Shown here in pieces: positions 44,997 through 56,900 of a stretch of DNA of 64,000 bases. The notes beneath the pieces are model-generated. The model saw only the letters and a program-made list of their open reading frames with translations, searched no databases and was not told where the DNA came from. A program made the position numbers and the translations under genes. The stretch is from Cryptomeria japonica (Eukaryota > Streptophyta > Pinopsida > Cupressales > Cupressaceae). The number at the start of each line of letters is the position of its first letter. Positions within the stretch are counted from its first letter, which is position 1. The stretch spans positions 285,945,957 through 286,009,956 of the forward strand of contig NC_081410.1 of NCBI RefSeq assembly GCF_030272615.1. The letters run 5' to 3'.

Positions 44997-47900
44997 GTCA
45001 AAATTGCAAAACAAAGGACCCGCAACCCCATTCTAGTTGTCATCACTCGCTGGCCCCCTCTCTCTCTTAAGTTCTTGGAACCATTCCTTTCTCCTTTACC
45101 CCTATTTCCTTATTGAAGGAGAATCGGAGAAGGACATGACTCGATGAAATGAATCGATACGTCCCTAACCGGATATGCTTGCCTTTTACCACATTACCAC
45201 ATCAATAGACTAGATTAGATTGCTTACATCGCTTGGTCCTCACTAACCCTTTACCTTAGCCAATTTCACCTATCATTTAGCCACGTTTGGACACCACTGA
45301 CACCATTTCGTGGACACTACGTGGTGGCAAAACTTACCCAGCAGCATCTTGATAAAACTTCCTACAATATTTAGAGCCTCCCACTTGACAGAAGATTTAT
45401 AGATTTGAGAGATAGGAACCACTACATCCAAAATCAGGGCTTTCAAGGCACAATTTCTGTAATGAGATTCTAAGAGCATGATGTACATTAAAATGTCATT
45501 TTGATGCTACCGACTCTGGAATTGGGACTCGTGTCTTGAAACCTTGTTGTGCCTCTAGACACTAATTTTTATGCCTCAAAAATGAGGATTTTGAGGCACG
45601 GCCTCCGAAATGAGGGTCTAAGAACACCATGTTTGTCAAAATCATGTTTTGACGCTATGAGCTTGAGAATCGATACTTGTGTCTTGAAATCTTGTTGTGC
45701 CTTTAAACATTGATTTTGATGATCTGAAACTGGAGCTTTCGAGTCACATGCTCTGAAATGAGGTTCTAAGAGCACCAATTTCGATGCCTCGAAACCGAAG
45801 ATTTTGAGGCATAAGCTCCAAAACAAGGTTCTAAGAGCACAATGTGCATCAAAATAAAACTCTGATGCTATTGGCTCTAGAATTAGGACTTTCATTGTCA
45901 AACCTTGTTGTGCCTCCAAACATCGATTTTGATGCTCCAAATATGGTGCTTTTGAGGAAAAATTTCTAAAATAGGGTTCTAAGAGCACAATGTGCATCAA
46001 AATTAAATTTTAATGCTACTGGCTTTAGAATCGGGGCTTACATCTTGAATTCAACCTTGTTGTGCCTCAAAACACTGATTATGATGCTCTGAAACCTTGG
46101 CTTTCAAGGCACAAGCTTTGAAATGAGATTCTAAGAACACAATGTACGCCAAAATTAGAATTTGACACTATTGACTCTAGAATCACGACTTGCATCTTGA
46201 AACCTTGTTTTGCCTCCAAACATTGATTTTGATGATCAAAAATTGGGTCTTTCGAGGCACAAGCTCCGAAATGAGCTTCTAAGAGAATCATGTGCGTCAA
46301 AATGAAATTTTGATGCTACAGGCTCGAGAATAGGGACTTGCTTCTTGAAACCTTGTTGTGCCTCAAAACATTGATTTTTATGTTCCAAAATCATGGCTTT
46401 TAAGGCACAAGCTCCAAAATGAGGTTCTAAGAGCACAATGTACATCAAAATTGAGTTTTGACACTCACAACTCTGGAATTGCGACTTGTGTCTTGAATTC
46501 TTGTTATGCATTTAAACATTGATTTTGATGTTTTGAAACTGGAGCATTTGAGCCACACACTCTGAAATGAGGTTCTAAGAGCATGATGTACATCAAAATC
46601 ATGTTTTGACGCTACAGGCTCCGGAATAGGGACTTGTGTCTTGAAAGCTTATTGTTCCTCCAAACACCAATTTTGATGCTTCAAAATTGAAGATTTTGAT
46701 GCATAAGCTCCAAAACAAGGTTCTAAGAGTATGATGTGAGTCAAAATCAAATTTTGATGCTACCAGCTGCAGAATCAGGACTTGCATCTTGATACCTGCT
46801 TGTGCCTCCAAACATCAATTTTGATGCATAATTTCTAAATCAGGTTTGTAAGAGCACAATGTACATCAAAATTGAATTTTGATGCCACTGGCTCTAGAAT
46901 CGGGGCTTGCTCTTAAAAAACTTGTTGTGCCTCAAAACACTAATTTTGATGATCCAAAATTGGTGCTTTCGAGGCACAAGCTTCGAAATGAGGTTCTAAG
47001 AGCATGATCTTTGCCAAAATCAGATTTTGATGCTATTGACTCTAGAATTGGGACTTGCATCTTGAAACCTTGTTTTGCCTCAAAACATTGATTTTGATGC
47101 TTCAAAACTGGGTCTTTCAAGGCACAAGCTCCGAAACAAGCTTCTAAGAGAATCATGTGCGTCAAAATGGAATTTTGACACTATCGGCTCCAGAATAGGG
47201 ACTTGCTTCTTAAAACCTTGTTGTTCCTCAAAACATTGATGTTGATGTTTCAAAATCGGGGCTTTCAAGGCACAAGCTACGAAATGAGGTTCTAAGAGCA
47301 CGATGTACATCAAAATTGCATTTTCATGCTACCGACTTTGGAATTGGGACTTGTGTCTTGAAACCTTGCTGTGCCTCCAAACACTAATTTTTATGCTCCA
47401 AAAATGAGGCTTTCGAGGCACAACCTCCGAAATGAGGTTCTAAGAACACCATGTTTGTCAAAATCATGTTTTGTTTCTATCAGCTTGAGAATCAAGACTT
47501 GTGTCTTCAAACCTTGTTGTGTCTTTAAACATTGATTTTGATGTTTTGAAACTAGAGCTACCGAGTCACATGCTCTGAAACAAGGTTCTAACAGCACGAT
47601 GTGCATTAAAATCATGTTTTGACACTACAGGCTCTAGAATAGGGACATGTGTCTTGAAAGCTTGTTGTGCCGCGAAACACCAATTTCGATGATTTGAAAC
47701 CAAAGATTTTGAGGCATAAGCTCCTAAACAAGGTTCTAAGAGCACGATGTGCATCAAAATCAAACTCTATTGCTACCAGCTCCAGAATCAGGAGTTGCAT
47801 TGTCAAACTTTGTTGTGCCTCCAAACATCAATTTTGATACTCCAAAACTGGGGCTTTTGAGGCACAATTTCTAAAACAGGGTTCTAAGAGCACAATGTGC

Positions 47901-50367
47901 ATCAAAATTGAATTTTGATGCCACTGGCTCTAGAATCGGGGCTTGCATCTTGAAACCTTGTTGTGCCTCAAAACACTAATTTTGATGCTAGGAAATTAGA
48001 TTCTAAGAGCACGATGTACGCCAAATCAGACTTTGAGACTATTGACTCTGGAATCGCGACTTGCATCTTGAAACCTTGTTGTGCCTCCAAACATTGATTT
48101 TGATGCTCCAAAATGAGCTTCTAAGAGAATCATGTGCGTCAAAATGGATTTTTGATGCTAGAGGCTCGAGAATAGGGACTTTCTTCTTGAAACCTTGTTG
48201 TGCCTCAAAACATTGATTTTGATGTTCGAAAATCACGGCTTTCAAGGCACAAGCTCAGAAATGAGGTTCTAAGAGCACGATGTACATCAAAATTGCATTT
48301 TGACACTACCGATTCTAGAAATAAAACTCATGTCTTGAAACCTTGTTGTGCCTCCAAACACTATTTTTTATTCCTCAAAAACAAGGCTTTTGAGGCATGA
48401 TCTCCAAAATGAGGTTCTAAGAACACCATGTTTGTCAAAATCATGTTTTGTCGCTATCAGCTTGAGAATTGTGACTTGTGTCTTGAAACCTCGTTGTGCC
48501 TTTAAACATTGATTTTGATGTTTTGAAACTGGAGCTTTCGAGCCACACGCTCTGAAATGAGGTTCTAAGAGCGTGATGTACATCAAAATCATGTTTTGAC
48601 ACTACAGACTCCGAAATAGGAAGTTACATCTTGAAAGCTTGTTGTGCCTCCAAACACCAATTTTGATGCTTTGAAACCAAAGATTTTGAAGCCTAAGCTC
48701 CAAAACAAGGTTCTAAGAGCACGATGTGCATCAAAATCAAATTTTGATGCTATCAACTCCAGAATTAGGACTTGCATCTTGAAACATTATTGTGCCTCCA
48801 AACATCAATTTTGATGCTCCAAAACTTGGGCTTTTTAGGCACAATTTATAAAACAGTGTTCTAAGAGCACAATGTGCATCAAAATTATATTTTGATGCTA
48901 CTGGCTCTAGAATCAGGGCTTGCATTTTGAAACCTTGTTGTGCCTCAAAACACTGATTTTGATGCTTTGAAACTGGGGCTTTCGAGGAACAAGCTTTGAA
49001 ATGAAGTTCTAAGAGCACGATGTGGGCCCAAAATCAGATTTTGATGCTATTGAATCTAGAGTCGAGACTTGCATCTTGAAAAACTTTTGTGCCTCCAAAA
49101 ATAGGTCTTTCGAGGCACAAGCTCCAAAATGAGCTTCTAACAGAATGATGTGCATCAAAATGGAATTTTGACGCTACACGCTCCGAAATAGGGACTTGTT
49201 TCTTGAAACCTTGTTGTGCCTCAAAACATTGATTTTGATGTTCCAAAATTAGGGCTTTCAAGGCAAAAGCTCCAAAATGAGGTTCTAAGAGCATGATGTA
49301 CATCAAAATTGCATTTTGACACTACCGACTCTGGAATTGGGACTTGTGTCTAGAAATCTCATTGTGCCTCCAAACACTAGTTTTTATGCTAAAAAAACTA
49401 GGCTTTTGAGGCATGACCTCCGAAACGAGGTTCTAAGAAAACCATGTTTGTCAAAATTGTGTTTTAACACTATCATCTTGAGAAAAGGGACTTGTGTCTT
49501 GAAACCCTGTTGTGCCTTTAAACATTGATTTTGATGTTTTGAAACTGGAGCTTTCTGGCCCCATGCTTTGAAACGAGGTTCTAAGAGCACGATGTTCATC
49601 AAAATCATGTTTTGACATTACAGGCTCCGGAATAGGGACTTGCATCTTGAAAGCTTGTTGTGCCTCCAAACACCAATTTTGATGCTTCGAAACCAAAGAT
49701 TTTGAGGCATAACCTCCAAAACAAGGTTCTAAGAGCACGATGTGCATGAAAATCAAATTTTGACGCTACCAACTCCAGAATCAGGACTTCCATCTTGAAA
49801 CCTTGTTGTGCCTCCAAAAATCAATTTTGATGTTCCTCAAGGCACAAGCTTCTTGAATTGGGGCTTGCCTCTTGAAACCTTGGTGTGCCTTAAAACATTG
49901 ATTTTGATTCACCAAAACTGGGTCTTTCGATGCACAACCCACGAAATGAGCTTCTGAGAGAATGATGTGTGTCAAAATAGAATTTTGACACTACAGGCTC
50001 TAGAATAGGGACTTGCTTCTTGACACCTTGTTGTCCCTCAAAACATTGATTTTGATGTTCCAAAATCAGGGCTTTGAAGGCTCAAGCTCCGAAATGGGGT
50101 TCTAAGAACATGATGTACATCGAAATTATGTTTTGATGCTACCGACTCTAGAATTGGGACTTGTGTCTTCAAAACTTTTTGTGCCTCCAAACACTAATTT
50201 TTATGCTCCAAAAACAAGGCGTTTGAGGCACAACCTCCGAAATGGGGTTCTAATAGCACCATGTTTGTCAAAATTGTGTTTTGATGCTATCAGCTTGAGA
50301 ATTGGGACTCATTTCTTGAAACCTTGTTGTGCCTTTAAACATTGATTTTGATGTTTTGAAACTGGAG
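40840..50367. repeat. Large tandem duplication of the array, copy 1
   Basis: This stretch shares rare variants, in the same order, with about 55.1-64.0 kb: a TGTGCCACCAAACACT monomer (41236 and 55494), ACAATGAGCATC (41806 and 56131), GACTGCCAACATTG against GACTACCAACATTG (42027 and 56352), the non-satellite insert (44997 and 58728) and CTCAAGGCACAAGCTTCT (about 49834 and 63323). The offset changes from about 14.3 to 13.7 to 13.5 kb because of internal deletions. Confidence 0.8.
44997..45427. other. 431-bp non-satellite insert inside a type-B monomer, copy 1
   Basis: This is unique-looking sequence between CCTCAAAAC and CCAAAATCAGG of a type-B monomer. About 15 bp of satellite (ATTGATTTTGATGTT) are replaced at the site. 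No target duplication, terminal inverted repeats, TG...CA ends or poly(A) tail are visible, so it does not look like an intact transposable element. There is a pyrimidine-rich stretch (about 45055-45115). A short minus-strand frame at 45273-45488 runs across its edge and has no domain. Filler DNA captured during break repair is the simplest reading. Confidence 0.8.
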
Positions 50368-50699
50368 CTTTCGAGCCACATGGTCTGAAATGAGGTTCTA
50401 AGAGCACGATGTGCATCAAAATCACATTTTTACACTACAGGCTCCAGAATCAGAACTTGCATCTTGAACCCTTGTTGTGCCTCCAAACATCAATTTTGAT
50501 GCTCCAAAACTGGGGCTTTTGAGGCACAATTTCTAAAATAGGGTTCTAACATCACAATGTGCATCAAAATTGAATTTTGATTTACTGGCTCTATAATCGA
50601 GGCTTCCTTCTTGAAACCTTGTTGTACCTCAAAACATTGATTTTGATGCTCCGAAACTAGGGTTTTCAAGGCACAAGCTTTGAAATGAGGTTGTAAGAG
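50150..50699. repeat. Local array duplication, copy 1
   Basis: This is nearly identical to 51592-52141 at an offset of 1,442 bp. It shares the rare words CTTCAAA followed by CTTTTTGTGC, GAATTGGGACTC, a fused E/F monomer with CACATTTTTACACTACAGGC, and TTGATTTACTGGCTCTATAA. Copy 1 ends abruptly at about 50699, where GAGC is followed by GTTTGAGGCACAACCTCC. Confidence 0.75.
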
Positions 50700-51591
50700 C
50701 GTTTGAGGCACAACCTCCGAAACTTGTGTCTTGAAACCTTGTTGTGCCTTTAAACATTGATTTTGATGTTTTGAAACTAGAGCTTTTGAGCCACACGCTC
50801 TGAAATGACGTTCTAATAGCACGATGTGCATCAAAATTAGGTTTTGACACTACAGGCTCCGAAATAGGGACTTGCATCTTGAAAGCTTATTGTGCCTCCA
50901 AACACCAATTTTTATGATTCGAACCCGAAGATTTTGTTTTCCAAAACAAGGTTTAAGAGCACAATGTGCGTCAAAATCAAATTATGATGCTACCAGCTCC
51001 AGAATCAGGACTTGCATTTTGAAACCTTGTTGTGCCTCCAAACATCGATTTTGATGCTCCAAAACTGGGGTTGTTGAGGCACAATATCTAAAACAGGGTT
51101 CTAAGAGTACAATGTGCATCAAAATTGAATTTTGATGCTACTGGCTCTAGAATTGGGGCTTGTATCTTGAGACCTTGTTGTGCCTCGAAAAATTGATTTT
51201 GATGCTCCAAAAATGAGGCTTTCGAGGCACAAGCTTTGAAATGAGGTTCTAAGAGCACGATGTGTGGAAAAATTAGATTTTGATGGTATTGACTCTAGAA
51301 TCGGGACTTGCATCTTGAAACCTTGGTGTACTTCCAAACATTGATTTTGATACTCCAAAACTAGGTCTTTCGAGGCACATGCTCCAAAATGAGCTTCTAA
51401 GAGAATGATGTGCGACAAAATTGAATTTTGATGCTATAGCTCTATAATAGGGACTTGCTTATTTAAACCTTATTGTGCTTCAGAACATTGATTTTGATGT
51501 TCTGAAATCAGGGCTTTCAAAGCACAAGCTTTGATATGAGGTTCTAAGAGCACGGTGTACCTCTAAATTGTGTTTTGATGTAACCAACTCT

Positions 51592-52141
51592 AGAATTGGG
51601 ACTTGTGTCTTCAAACCTTTTTGTGCCTCCAAACACTATTTTTTATGCACCAAAAACAAGGCTTTTTAGGCACAACCTCTGATATGGTGTTCTAATAACA
51701 CCATGTTTGTCAAAATTGTGTTTTGATGCTATCAGCTTGAAAATTGGGACTCGTTTCTTGAAACCTTGTTGTGCCTTTAAACATTGATTTTGATGTTTTG
51801 AAACTGGAGCTTTCGAGCCACATGCTCTGAAACAAGGTTCTAAGAGCACGATGTGCATCAAAATCACATTTTTACACTACAGGCTCTAGAATCAGGACTT
51901 GCATCTTGAACCCTTGTTGTGCCTCCAAACATCAATTTTGATGCTCCAAAACTGGGGCTTTTGAGGCACAATTTCTAAAATAGGGTTCTAACAGCACAAT
52001 GTGCATCAAAATTGAATTTTGATTTACTGGCTCTATAATCGAGGCTTCCTTCTTGAAACCTTGTTGTACCTCAAAACACTGATTTTGATGCTCCGAAACT
52101 GGGGTTTTCAAGGCACAAGCTTTGAAATGAGGTTGTAAGAG
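51592..52141. repeat. Local array duplication, copy 2
   Basis: The partner of 50150-50699. Copy 2 continues normally into a type-A monomer at its right end, so the abrupt end in copy 1 arose after the duplication. The offset of 1,442 bp is close to, but not exactly, ten monomers. Confidence 0.75.
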
Positions 52142-52532
52142 CACGATGTGCACCAAAATCATATTTTCACTCTATTGAATCTAGAATCAGGACTTGCATC
52201 TTGAAAACTTGTTGTGCCTCCAAACATTGATTTTGATGCTCCAAAACTATGTCTTTCGAGGCACAAGCTCCGAAATGAGCTTGTAGGAGAATGATGTGCA
52301 TCAAAATGGAATTTTGACGCTACAGGCTCTGGAATAGGGACTTGCTTCTTGAAATATTGTTGTGCCTTAAAACATTGATTTTGATGTTCCAAAATCAAGG
52401 CTTTCAAGGCACAAGCTCCGAAATGAGGTTCTAACATGACGATGTACATAGAAATTGTGTTTTGATGCTACCAACTTTGGAATTGGGACTTGTCTCTTGA
52501 AACCATGTTGTGCCTCCAAACACTAATTTTTA

Positions 52533-52690
52533 TGATCCCAATCCGGGGCTTTTGAGGCACAAGCTCCTAAATAAGGTTCTAAGAGTAAATTGTGCTTGAA
52601 AATCACATTTTCACACTATCGGCTCTAGAATTAGGACTTGCATCTCGAAACCTTATTGTGCCTCCGAACACCAATTTTGATGCTCCAAAA
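52533..52690. repeat. Rare eighth monomer type, occurrence 1
   Basis: A C-type monomer changes in its second half to AAGCTCCTAAATAAGGTTCT and a GAGTAAATTGTGCTTGAAAA junction, followed by a monomer with CACTATCGGCTCTAGAATTA and CCGAACACCAATTTTGATGC. It then jumps into type A. These words do not belong to any of the seven standard types. Confidence 0.6.
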
Positions 52691-53772
52691 CTGGGTCTTT
52701 TGAGGCACAAGCTCCAAAAAGAGCTTCTAAGAGAATGATGTGCATCAAAATGGAATTTTGATGCTACAGGCTGTAGAATAGGGACTTGCTTCTTGAAACC
52801 ATGATGTGCCTCAAAACATTGATTTTATTTTTCCAAAATTAGGGTTTTAGCACACAAGCTCCAAAATGAGGAGCACAATGTACATCAAAATTACGTTTTG
52901 ACAATACTGATTCTGGAATTGGGACTTGTGTCTTGAAACCTTGCTGTGCCTCCAAACACTAATTTTTATGCTCCAAAAATGAGGCTTTTGAGGCATAACC
53001 TCTGAAATAAAGTTCTAAGAACACCATGTTTGTCAAAATCATGTTTTGACGCTATCAGCTTGAGAATCGGGACTTGTGTCTAGAAACATTGTTGTGCATT
53101 TACACATTGATTTTGATGTTTCAAAACTAGAGCTTTCGAGCCATATGCTCTGAAAGGAGTTTCTAAGAGCACGATGTGCATCAAAATCATGTTTTGACAC
53201 TACAGGCTCCAGAATAGGGACTTGAGTCTTCAAAGCTTGTTGTGCCTCCAAACACCAATTTTGATGATTCGAAACCAAAGATTTTGAGGCATAAGCTCCA
53301 AAATAGCATTCTAAGAGCACAATGTGTGTCAAAATCAAATTTCGACGCTACCGGCTCCAGAATTAGGACTTGCATCTTGAAACCTTGTTGTGTCATCAAA
53401 TATCGATTTTGATGTTCCAAAACTTGGGCTTTTGAGGAACAACTTCTAAAACAGGGTTCTAAGAGCACAATGTGCATCAAAATTGAATTTTCATGCTACT
53501 GGCTCTAAAATCAGAGCTTGCATCTAGAATCCTTGTTGTGCCTCAAAACATTAAATTTGATGCTCCAAAACTAGGGGCTTTCGAGGAACAAGCTTTGAAA
53601 TGAGGTTCTAAGAACATGATGTGTGCCAAAATCTGATTTTGACACTATTGACTCTAGAATCGGGACATGCATCTTGAAACCATGTTTTGCTTCCAAACAT
53701 TGATTTTGATGCTACCGACTCTGGAATCGGGACTTTTCTCTTGAAACCTTGTTGTGCCTCCAAACACTAATT

Positions 53773-53964
53773 TTTATGCTCCCAAATCAGGGCTTTCGAG
53801 GCACAAGCTCCTAAATAAGGTTCTAAAAGTAAAATGTGCTTCAAAATCACATTTTGACACTACCGGCTCTGGAATCGGGACTTGTGTCTTGGAACCTTAT
53901 TGTTCCTCCAAACACCAAGTTTGATATTCTGAAATTGGGGCATTCAAGGTGCAAGATTCGAAAA
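53773..53964. repeat. Rare eighth monomer type, occurrence 2
   Basis: It shows the same unusual tail (AAGCTCCTAAATAAGGTTCT, AAAGTAAAATGTGCTTCAAA) as at 52.5 kb. A monomer starting at about 53839 follows, with CACTACCGGCTCTGGAATCG and ACCAAGTTTGATATTCTGAA, then GGGGCATTCAAGGTGCAAGA. It is cut at about 53960, where a type-E core (AAACTTGCGTCTTGAAAG) begins. Confidence 0.6.
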
Positions 53965-56900
53965 AAACTTGCGTCTTGAAAGATTGTTGTGCCTCCAAAC
54001 ACCAATTTTGATACTTCGAAACTGAAGATTTTGAGGTATAAGCTCCAAAACAAGGTTCTAAGAGCACGATGTGTGTCAAAGTCAAATTTGGATGCTATTG
54101 GCTCTAGAATGAGGACTTGCATCTTGAAACCTTGTTGTGCCTCCAAACATCAATTTTGAAGCTCCAAAACTAGTTTTGATGCTGCAAAACTCAGACTTTT
54201 TAGGCATAATTTCTAAAATAGGGTTTTAAGAGCACATTGTGCATCAAAATTGAATTTTCATGTTGCTGGCTCTAGAATCGGGGTTTACATCTTGAAACCT
54301 TGTTGTGCCTCAAAACACTGATTTTGCTGCTCCAAAACCTGGGCTTTCAAGGCACAAGCTTCGAAATGAGGTTCTAAGAACATGATCTATGCAAAAATTA
54401 GATTTTAATGCTATCGACTCTAAAATCAGGACTTGCAAATCTTGAAACCTCTTTGTGCCTCCAAACATTGATTTTGGTGCTCCAAAACTGGGTCTTTCGA
54501 GGCAGAACCTCCGAAATGAGCTTCGAAGAAAATGATGTGCGTCAAAATGGAATTTTGATGCTACAAGCTCTGGAATAGGGACTTACTTCTTGAAACCTTG
54601 TTGTGCCTCCAAACACTAATTTTTATGCTCCAAAATGATGCTTTTGAGGCATAACCTCAGAAATGAGGTTCTAAGAACACCATGTTTGTCAAAATCATGT
54701 TTTGATGCTATAAGCTTGAGAATCAGGACTTGTGTCTTGAAACCTTGTTGTGCCTTTAAACATTGATTTTGATGTTTTGAAACTGGAGCTTTCGAGCCAC
54801 GTGCTCTGAAACAAGGTTCTAAGAGCACTATGTGCATCAAAATCACATTTTGACACTATAGCCTCCGGAATAGGGACTTGCATCTTGAAAGTATGTTGTG
54901 CCTCCAAACACCAATTTTGATGCTTTCAAACCGAAGATTTTGAGGCATAAGCTCCAAAACAAGGTTCTAAGAGCATCATGTGTGTCAACATCAAATTTTG
55001 ACCCAACCAGCTCCAGAATCAAGACTTGCTTCTTGAAACCTTGTTGTGCCTCCAAACATTGATTTTGATGCTAAAAAACTGGGGCTTTTCAGGCACAATT
55101 TCTAAAACAGGGTTCTAAGAGCACAATGTGCATCAAAATTGAATTTTGATGCTACTATCTCTAGAATTGGGGATTGCATCTTAAAACCTTGTTGTGCCTC
55201 AAAACACCGATTTTGATCCTCCAAAACTGGGGCTTTTGAGGTACAAACTTTGAAATGAGGTTGTAAGAGCATGATGTGTGCCAAAATCAGATTTTAATGC
55301 TATTGACTCTAGAATACGGACTTGCATCTTGAAACTTTGTTGTGCCTCCAACCATTGATTTTGATGCTCCAAAACTGGGTCTTTTGAGGCACAAGCTCTG
55401 AAATGAGCTTCTAAGAGAATGATGTGTGTCAAAATTCCATTTTGATGCTACAGGCTCTGGAATAGTGACTTGCTTCTTGAAATCTTGTTGTGCCACCAAA
55501 CACTGATTTTGATGTTCCTAAATCAAGGCTTTCAAGGCAGATGGTCTGAAATGAGGTTCTAAGAGCATGATGTACATCAAAATTGTGTTTTGACCCTACC
55601 GACTCTGGAATTGGGACTTGTGTCTTGAAACCTTGTTGTGCCTCCAAACACTTATTTTTATGCTCCAAAAATGAGGCTTTTGAGGCACAACCTCCGAAAA
55701 GAGGTTCTAAGAACACCATGTTTGTAAAAATCGTGTTTTGACGCTATCAGCTTGAGAATCAGGACTTGTATCTTGAAACCTTGTTGTGCCTTTAAACATT
55801 GATTTATTTGTTTTGAAATTGGAGCTTTCAAGCCACACACTCTGAAATGACGTTCTAAGAGCACTATGTGCATCAAGATAGGGACTTGCGTCTTGACATC
55901 TTGTTGTGCCACCACACACCAATTTCGATGCTTCGAAACCAAAGATTTTGAGACATAAGCTCAAAAACAAGGTTCCTAGAGCACAATCTGCATCAAAATC
56001 AAATTCTGAGGCTACCGGCTCCACAATCAGTAGTTGCATCATGAAACCTTGTTGTGCCCCCAAACATTGATTGTGATGCTCCAAAACTGGGGCTTTTGAG
56101 GCACAATTTCTAAAACAGGGTTCTAAGAGAACAATGAGCATCAAAATTGAATTTTGATGCTATTGACTTTATAATTTGGGTTTGCATCTCGAAACCTTGT
56201 TGTGCCTCAAAACACTAATTTTTATGCTCTGAAATCGGGGCTTTCGAGGCACAAGCTTCAAAATGAGGTTTTAAGAGCACGATGTGCACCAAAATTAGAT
56301 TTTGACGCTACTGACTCTAGAATCGAGACTTGCATCTTCAAACCTTGTTGTGACTACCAACATTGATTTTGATGTTCCAAAACTAGGTCTTTCGAGGCAC
56401 AAGCTCTGAAATGAACTTCTAAGAGAATGATGTGCGTCAAAATGGAGTTGTGATGCTACAGGCTCTAGAATAGGGACTTACTTCTTGAAACCTTGTTGTG
56501 ACTCCAAACATCGATTTTGATGCTCCGAAACTGGGTTTTCAAGGCTTAAGCTTTGAAATAAGGTTCTAAGAGCATGATGTGTGCCAAAATCAAATTTTGG
56601 TGCGATTGACTCTAGAATACAGACTTGCATCTTGAAACCTTGTTGTGCCTCCAAACATTGATTTTGATGCTCCAAAACTAGGTCTTTCAAGCCACAAGCT
56701 CTGAAATGATGTTCTAAGGGCATGATGTACATCAAAACTGTGTTTTGATGTTACCGACTCTTGAATTGGGACTTGTGTATTGAAACCTCTTTGTTCCTCC
56801 AAACACTAATTTTAATGCTCCAAAAATGAGACTTTTGAGGCACGACCTCCGAAATGAGGTTGTAAGAACACCATGTTTGTCAAAATCGTGTTTTGACGCT

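Noticed and set aside
45040-45115. The pyrimidine-rich stretch in the 431-bp insert as a splice acceptor or promoter of a gene fragment
   Set aside because: No exon-like frame follows, and the paralogous copy has lost parts of the insert without any visible constraint.
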